DNA from: an uncultured Ignavibacteria bacterium
Lineage (GTDB): Bacteria; Bacteroidota; Ignavibacteria; SZUA-365
DNA length: 9,622 bases
Reading direction: 5' to 3'
Assembly (NCBI GenBank): GCA_913060595.1
Contig: CAJXSA010000133.1
Location: 1 to 9,622, forward strand
Shown: positions 5,832 through 9,622 of the stretch, in pieces
How positions within the stretch are numbered: position 1 is the first letter of the stretch
Layout: each line of letters begins with the position of its first letter
The notes under the pieces: generated by a model
What the model was told of the DNA's origin: nothing
The model's input: only the letters and a program-made list of their open reading frames with translations
Databases searched by the model: none
Made by a program: the position numbers and the translations under genes

Positions 5832-6731
5832 TCAATACACGATCTCCACGGGCTCGCCACGGAACTCGTACCAGAAAAAGCCGATGCCGTCGCCCGATAC
5901 GTTGAAGGGCGGATTCTTGGCCTCGGGCTCGAACACGCCGCCCCCGCTGTACCATGACCAGCGCGCGTTGCGGTAATCCTCGTAGGCCGCACTTTGCAGG
6001 ATGAGAATGTAGCGCAGACGCGGACGCTCCCCGTAGCCGGCCCATATCGTCACGCCGCCGCGCAGCAGTTCGCCGTCCCGGCGCCCGTAATCCTTCACGT
6101 CAATGATATCCACATCCCGCCACCCCCGCTGCGACGGGTCCCAGGCCTGGAATACACAGGTGGCGCTGCCCCGTGTCTCCGGGAGACGCATGCTCCATTC
6201 AACTTCAAGATATTCGGGCGACCAGGGGGCAGAGCGAGCGAATATTTCTTCGAAGCGCGGGGCGGCGTCGGTGATGGTGATTTCCGCGCGGGCGTTTTTC
6301 CCCTCATGGGAAACGCGAAGCTGATAATTGTTCTCCCCGCCCCGCGTGAACACGCCGCTGTAATTGAAATCGTAGGAAAGGGGATAAAATTTCGCGTCAG
6401 GCGCGATCGCATGTGTCTCCGCTCCGCTGCGCACTTCGACGGTAGCGTCGCTCACGATGGCGCGGCTGTCGTCGAAGGGTTCCGACAGCGGCTGCGTGCG
6501 GTTGACGCGCACATAGGTGAACACCGTATCGGCGCGGAACTGCAGGAAGCCGGTCACCACGAGCTTCTCCTCATGCGCGGGCCAGTCGGCGTCCACCGTC
6601 TGCTCGCAGCCCGCAAGCACAAGGAATAATATGGCAACAGTTGCGAAGTAATTCGCGACACGCGCCGTGAAACGGTGGCAGAAAGCTGCGGACCGCGTGA
6701 ATAATGTTGCAACAGTTGTAAAGTAATTCAT
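5832..6731 (-). CDS. DUF4249-like outer-membrane lipoprotein, partner of the TonB-dependent receptor
   Basis: This 299-residue lipoprotein has lipobox L-A-G-C with Cys42 as the lipid site. After it come a strand K-L-V-V-T-G-F-L-Q-F, a V-R-V-N-R-T-Q-P-L stretch, and repeated beta-strands up to the end, as in the DUF4249 family that sits next to TonB-dependent receptors in Bacteroidota. I recognise the family by pattern and context, not by a search. The signal region is unusually long: residues 2-11 (N-Y-F-T-T-V-A-T-L-F) are echoed at 27-36 (N-Y-F-A-T-V-A-I-L-F), and the DNA shows the same duplication. No other standard start codon exists in frame before the lipobox, apart from a GTG too close to it. 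The ATG is three bases after the receptor's stop codon and has no clear ribosome-binding site, so re-initiation is likely. A role in substrate capture or surface complex assembly is inferred. Confidence 0.72.
   Translation of the reverse strand: MNYFTTVATLFTRSAAFCHRFTARVANYFATVAILFLVLAGCEQTVDADWPAHEEKLVVTGFLQFRADTVFTYVRVNRTQPLSEPFDDSRAIVSDATVEVRSGAETHAIAPDAKFYPLSYDFNYSGVFTRGGENNYQLRVSHEGKNARAEITITDAAPRFEEIFARSAPWSPEYLEVEWSMRLPETRGSATCVFQAWDPSQRGWRDVDIIDVKDYGRRDGELLRGGVTIWAGYGERPRLRYILILQSAAYEDYRNARWSWYSGGGVFEPEAKNPPFNVSGDGIGFFWYEFRGEPVEIVY
6624..6728. repeat. In-frame direct repeat (2 x 30 bases, 75-base offset) inside the signal sequence of the DUF4249-like gene
   Basis: Bases 6624-6653 and 6699-6728 match at 26 of 30 positions, counted by eye. 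The offset of 75 bases equals 25 codons, so the reading frame is kept. The shared core on the minus strand is AATTACTT, then CAACTGTTGC, then ATTATTC. The 45 bases between the copies are not obviously repeated. Confidence 0.8.
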
Positions 6732-6734
6732 TGC

Positions 6735-8972
6735 TCAGAACGTGAAGCTGAGGCCGAAGGTCGGCAGCAGCGGGAAAAGGGTGATCTGTTTCAGCTCCCA
6801 GCGGTCCTCCGACCAGTCATAGTCGAGGTAGCGGGAGAAGGGATTCAGGTGATTGTAGGTGTTGTACAGGTTGATGCTGGCTTTCCAGTCCCAGCCGAAC
6901 CACTGGAAGGCGTAGCTGAAGTTCAGGTCCAGGCGGTGATACGCCGGCATGCGGTAGCCGTTGCGATCGGAGTACAGCAGCTTGACCTCGTCGTAGATGT
7001 CGAGCGTGTACTGCGCGACGGGAAAGGTGAAGGCCTGTCCGGTGCCGTACACCCAGACGCCGGTGAATTCCCAGCGCTCGCCGAGACGGTAGTTGAGCAC
7101 CAGAGAAATGTCATGCCGCCGGTCGTAGCGCGGGGGAAAGGTCTTGCCGTCGTTGAGTTCGGGGAAGGTCCGGTCCGTCCACGCCAGCGTGTAGCCCATC
7201 CAGCCGGTGAAGGCCCCCTTGCGCTTCTGCACGAACAGTTCCATGCCGTAGCCGCGTCCGTCGCCGCCGGTGAGTTCCTCCTCCAGCGGAGCGAAAATGG
7301 AGAAGTACGCGTTGTCGCGGAATTCCAGCAGGTTGTTCATGCTCTTGTAATAGCCTTCGAGGGACACGCTGTACATGCCGTCGAAGAAATCCCGGCTGGC
7401 GCCGAGCACGTACTGCAGGGAATACGAGGGCGGGGTGGTGGCGGTGGAGGGAAACCACATGTCCGTGGGCAGCGTGATGTCGTTGCGCGTGACCAGGTGC
7501 AGGAACTGGTTGGCCCCGATGAAGGCGGCCTTGAGCGTGACCTGGTTGTCCAGCGTATAAAACGCCGCCAGGCGCGGCTCGAGTCGGAAATACGGTCCCC
7601 GGTCGAAGTAGAAGGCACGTCCCCCGAGCTGTGCGGTCAGCTGCGGCGTGGGCTTCCACTCGTCCTGCAGGAACAGCGACAGCTCGGTGCCGCGATGCGT
7701 GGGCAGATGCGGATCGAATTCGTCGAATTCGCCCTCGTTGGATGACGCCTCCGAAGTGAAGGTGTGCAGCGTGGTCTCGAGTCCGGCCTTGAACGTGTGC
7801 TCGGCGGAATGGAAGTATTCGGCCTCGGCGCGGATGCTGTAGTCGAGTATGCCCGAGATGGTCTTGAAGCGCGTGTTGTCCCACTCCTCGAATTCCGAGC
7901 TGAAGCGGTAGTCGCTGACGACGGCGGAGACGTTCGTGAACAGCTTCGATCCGAAGATATGCGTCCAGCGCAGGTTGCCCGCGCTGTTGCCCCAGGAGAT
8001 GCTGAATTCGTCGTCGTCGTCGAAGGGCTCGCCCATGACGTCGCGTCCGAAAAAGCCGGAGAAGAACAGCCTGTCGTTGTCACCGAGGCGGATGTTGGTC
8101 TTGGCGACGAGGTCGTAGAAATAGTAGTTCAGCGAGCCTTCGTCGGACATCAGGTCCACCAGCCAGTCGAGGTACACCCGTCGCCCGGAAAGCATGAAGG
8201 TGACGTCGTCGCTGATGGGACCGTCGATGGTCAGGCGCGAATCGATCATGCTGATGCCGCCCGCTCCGCGGATGCGGTCACGTCCGCCCTCGCGCATGGT
8301 CACGTCCACGACGGAGGAAAGGCGTCCGCCGTACTCGGCCGGCATGGCGCCCTTGATGAGCGTGACGTTGTTGATGGCGTCGGCGTTGAAAGTGGAAAGA
8401 AAGCCGCCGAGATGCGAGGGATTGTACAGCACCATGCGGTCGAGCAGCACGAGGTTCTGATCGGGACTGCCGCCGCGGATGTAGAGGCCGGAACTGATCT
8501 CCGACGCCGCCTGCACGCCGGGCAGCAGCTGCAGCGCGCGGAAGACGTCCACCTCACCCCCCAGAGAGGGAAGGCGCAGAATCTGCTCGATGGGCAGATC
8601 CACCGCGCTCAGCCGCCGCGCCTCGGCCTCCTGCCGCGTGGCTTCGATGGACACCTCCCCCAGCTCGATCACCGAGGGCAGCAGCTCGACGACCAGCCGA
8701 TGCTCGTCGCTGTTTGTAATCGTGATGCTTCGTTCGTCGGTGCGGAAACCCACGGCGGAAATGCGCAGCGTGTATTCTCCCGGCGAGAGTCCGGCCAGCG
8801 CGAAATAGCCGTAGCGGTTGGTCGCCGCGCCCTTGCCCGTACCCACCAGCAGCACATTGGCCCCAATCACCGCCTCCCCGTTTTCCGTCTCCTGCACGGT
8901 GCCGGAAATCACGCCCTGGGCCGCGAGCAGTGCGGGAAAAAGAAGGAAAAGAATGAGTGCCGAAAACTTCAT
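6735..8972 (-). CDS. TonB-dependent outer-membrane receptor with carboxypeptidase-regulatory-like N-terminal domain
   Basis: This 745-residue receptor should import or bind a specific substrate across the outer membrane using TonB-ExbBD energy. Residues 1-18 are a signal peptide (cleavage A-A before Q19). About 20-105 form a carboxypeptidase-regulatory-like beta-sandwich (I-S-G-T-V, then A-T-N-R-Y-G-Y-F and L-S-P-G-E-Y-T-L). The plug follows, with L-P-G-V-Q at 150-154, L-Y-I-R-G-G-S-P-D-Q-N at 163-173 and P-A-E-Y-G-G-R-L-S-S-V-V at 211-222. From about 235 to the end it is a beta-barrel, closing with a terminal F in S-F-T-F. Length is typical for this smaller receptor class, below the SusC type. 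There is no SusD-like gene; the partner is the DUF4249-like lipoprotein three bases downstream. No clear ribosome-binding site precedes the ATG. No TonB, Fur box or riboswitch points to a substrate. Confidence 0.92.
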   Translation of the reverse strand: MKFSALILFLLFPALLAAQGVISGTVQETENGEAVIGANVLLVGTGKGAATNRYGYFALAGLSPGEYTLRISAVGFRTDERSITITNSDEHRLVVELLPSVIELGEVSIEATRQEAEARRLSAVDLPIEQILRLPSLGGEVDVFRALQLLPGVQAASEISSGLYIRGGSPDQNLVLLDRMVLYNPSHLGGFLSTFNADAINNVTLIKGAMPAEYGGRLSSVVDVTMREGGRDRIRGAGGISMIDSRLTIDGPISDDVTFMLSGRRVYLDWLVDLMSDEGSLNYYFYDLVAKTNIRLGDNDRLFFSGFFGRDVMGEPFDDDDEFSISWGNSAGNLRWTHIFGSKLFTNVSAVVSDYRFSSEFEEWDNTRFKTISGILDYSIRAEAEYFHSAEHTFKAGLETTLHTFTSEASSNEGEFDEFDPHLPTHRGTELSLFLQDEWKPTPQLTAQLGGRAFYFDRGPYFRLEPRLAAFYTLDNQVTLKAAFIGANQFLHLVTRNDITLPTDMWFPSTATTPPSYSLQYVLGASRDFFDGMYSVSLEGYYKSMNNLLEFRDNAYFSIFAPLEEELTGGDGRGYGMELFVQKRKGAFTGWMGYTLAWTDRTFPELNDGKTFPPRYDRRHDISLVLNYRLGERWEFTGVWVYGTGQAFTFPVAQYTLDIYDEVKLLYSDRNGYRMPAYHRLDLNFSYAFQWFGWDWKASINLYNTYNHLNPFSRYLDYDWSEDRWELKQITLFPLLPTFGLSFTF

Positions 8973-8994
8973 CGCGCAACTCAGGTTGCTGTGG

Positions 8995-9025
8995 ATTAGA
9001 ATGAACGCAGAGCGTGAGGGCGCAA
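8995..9025 (-). promoter_or_regulatory. Weak candidate promoter for the receptor-lipoprotein pair
   Basis: On the minus strand TCTAAT (9000-8995) matches the -10 consensus at five of six bases. A poor -35, TTGCGC (9025-9020), lies 19 bases upstream. Spacing is long and the -35 weak, so the pair may instead be read from hflX. Confidence 0.25.
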
Positions 9026-9045
9026 ATCCGCGCCGCTCCGCGGCG
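9019..9045. promoter_or_regulatory. Two overlapping, mutually exclusive GC-rich stem-loops after hflX
   Basis: Just past the hflX stop codon, CGCCGC (9031-9036) pairs with GCGGCG (9040-9045) around a three-base loop. A second stem, GGCGC (9019-9023) with GCGCC (9030-9034), uses part of the same bases, so only one can form at a time. No T-run follows on the minus strand. This may be a factor-dependent terminator or an attenuator-like switch, or chance in GC-rich DNA. Confidence 0.35.
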
Positions 9046-9051
9046 ATTCCT

Positions 9052-9622
9052 CTACCCCGCGGACGGCTTTCCGAGCGTCACTTTCCCCTCGTGCACGCTG
9101 AGCAGGCGCTGCTCGGCGTCGGGGGGCAGAACGCAGCGGATTTCTATGTGATCTTCCTCGTACTTCTCCTCGACGATGCGCGCGAGGCGGTGAAATTCCG
9201 CGGCGACTGCGAAGTCGGGGGGACGAATGACAAAGGTCTTCTCCCGGTGCTGCTCTTCGAGCATGAGAAGCACGGCGGCCTTGAGTTCGCCGATGTTCAT
9301 GCCGCGCGCGGCGGAAATGAACACGGTGTAGGGATACTCGCTTTTCAGCGTGGTCATGATGCCCGCGTTCTCCATGCGGTCGATCTTGTTGAACACCATG
9401 ATGGTGGGCTTTTCATGCGCGCCGAGTTCCTTGAGCGTGTCCCGCACCACGTCGATCTGGTCGCGGAAGTACGGGTGGGCGATATCCACCACATGCAGGA
9501 TGATGTCGGCTTCCACCACTTCGTCGAGCGTGCTCTTGAAGCTTTCGATCAGGCGCGTGGGCAGTTTGCGGATGAAGCCGACGGTGTCGGAGAACAGCAC
9601 CTCGTGTCCCTCGATGTCCACC
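9052..9622 (-). CDS. hflX: GTPase HflX, C-terminal part (5' end outside the window)
   Basis: HflX is a ribosome-associated GTPase that splits stalled or heat-stressed 70S ribosomes into subunits. The 190 visible residues begin just before the G3 motif (D-T-V-G-F-I-R-K-L-P, residues 12-21 counting from V/M of codon 9619-9621), a signature specific to HflX. Then come the G4 motif N-K-I-D (78-81) and the G5 motif S-A-A (103-105), followed by the C-terminal alpha/beta domain ending L-G-K-P-S-A-G and TAG. The N-terminal nucleotide-binding domain and the P-loop lie beyond base 9622, so the GTG at 9621 is an internal codon, not a start. The gap to the receptor gene downstream is 79 bases. The assignment is secure; whether hflX shares a transcript with the receptor is unknown. 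Confidence 0.93.
   Translation of the reverse strand, partial: VDIEGHEVLFSDTVGFIRKLPTRLIESFKSTLDEVVEADIILHVVDIAHPYFRDQIDVVRDTLKELGAHEKPTIMVFNKIDRMENAGIMTTLKSEYPYTVFISAARGMNIGELKAAVLLMLEEQHREKTFVIRPPDFAVAAEFHRLARIVEEKYEEDHIEIRCVLPPDAEQRLLSVHEGKVTLGKPSAG

Noticed and set aside
5830..5835. Consensus -35 hexamer TTGACA on the minus strand at the end of the DUF4249-like gene
   Set aside because: No acceptable -10 hexamer occurs 16-18 bases downstream, so I do not call a promoter for rsmI here.
5119..5976. Open frame of 285 codons on the plus strand across rsmI and the end of the DUF4249-like gene
   Set aside because: It is a compositional shadow of rsmI, has no domain pattern and crosses a gene boundary.
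8010..8035. GTC-rich run encoding four consecutive Asp residues in the receptor
   Set aside because: It sits in a predicted extracellular loop of a beta-barrel, where acidic runs are common. A metal-binding role has no further support.
7764..8999. Long open frame of 411 codons on the plus strand, opposite the TonB-dependent receptor
   Set aside because: Its protein has no recognisable domain, and the opposite strand encodes a complete receptor with signal peptide, plug and barrel. Long antisense frames are expected in GC-rich coding DNA.
9619..9621. GTG at the window edge as the start of a short GTPase gene
   Set aside because: HflX needs a P-loop and an N-terminal domain before this point. 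The codon lies in the middle of the GTPase domain, so the gene is simply cut by the window edge.
1..9622. Mobile element, prophage, defence system, CRISPR or tRNA/rRNA gene
   Set aside because: I saw no transposase, integrase, nuclease, cloverleaf or rRNA-like sequence, and no direct-repeat array. All substantial frames with real protein character are envelope or ribosome-related genes.

Overview
This GC-rich window looks like chromosomal DNA from the Bacteroidota/Chlorobiota (FCB) superphylum, perhaps an Ignavibacteria-, Kapabacteria- or Rhodothermia-like lineage. The lineage is inferred from two C-terminal domains of the type IX secretion (T9SS) sorting kind, a TonB-dependent receptor with an N-terminal carboxypeptidase-regulatory-like domain paired with a DUF4249-type lipoprotein, and signal peptides that repeatedly end in an A-Q step. 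No rRNA, tRNA, CRISPR array, insertion sequence, integrase or phage gene is visible.

Layout. Plus strand: positions 2-202 are the C-terminal end of a secreted protein, and 269-2230 encode an outer-membrane protein with a beta-barrel, a proline-rich linker and two OmpA-type peptidoglycan-binding domains. Converging on it from the right, a minus-strand block fills the rest of the window. Read in its own direction, this block is: the C-terminal part of the GTPase hflX (9622-9052), a TonB-dependent receptor (8972-6735), a DUF4249-like lipoprotein (6731-5832), the 16S rRNA methyltransferase rsmI (5757-5026), a small lipocalin-like lipoprotein (5015-4626), and, after a 233-base gap with a near-consensus promoter, a large Asp-box (BNR) beta-propeller protein with a T9SS-type tail (4392-2296).

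How the genes work together. The receptor and the DUF4249-like lipoprotein are separated by three bases and probably form one outer-membrane uptake or surface complex of unknown substrate. RsmI and the small lipoprotein are 10 bases apart, and the lipoprotein's ribosome-binding site lies across the end of rsmI. The BNR protein has its own promoter and is probably surface-anchored or secreted. HflX (ribosome rescue/splitting) and RsmI (rRNA modification) are housekeeping genes; everything else concerns the cell envelope.

I found no convincing new multi-gene system. The points most worth a second look are an in-frame duplication that lengthens the signal sequence of the DUF4249-like lipoprotein, the tandem OmpA domains around an Ig-like spacer, and the palindromes around the promoter of the BNR gene.
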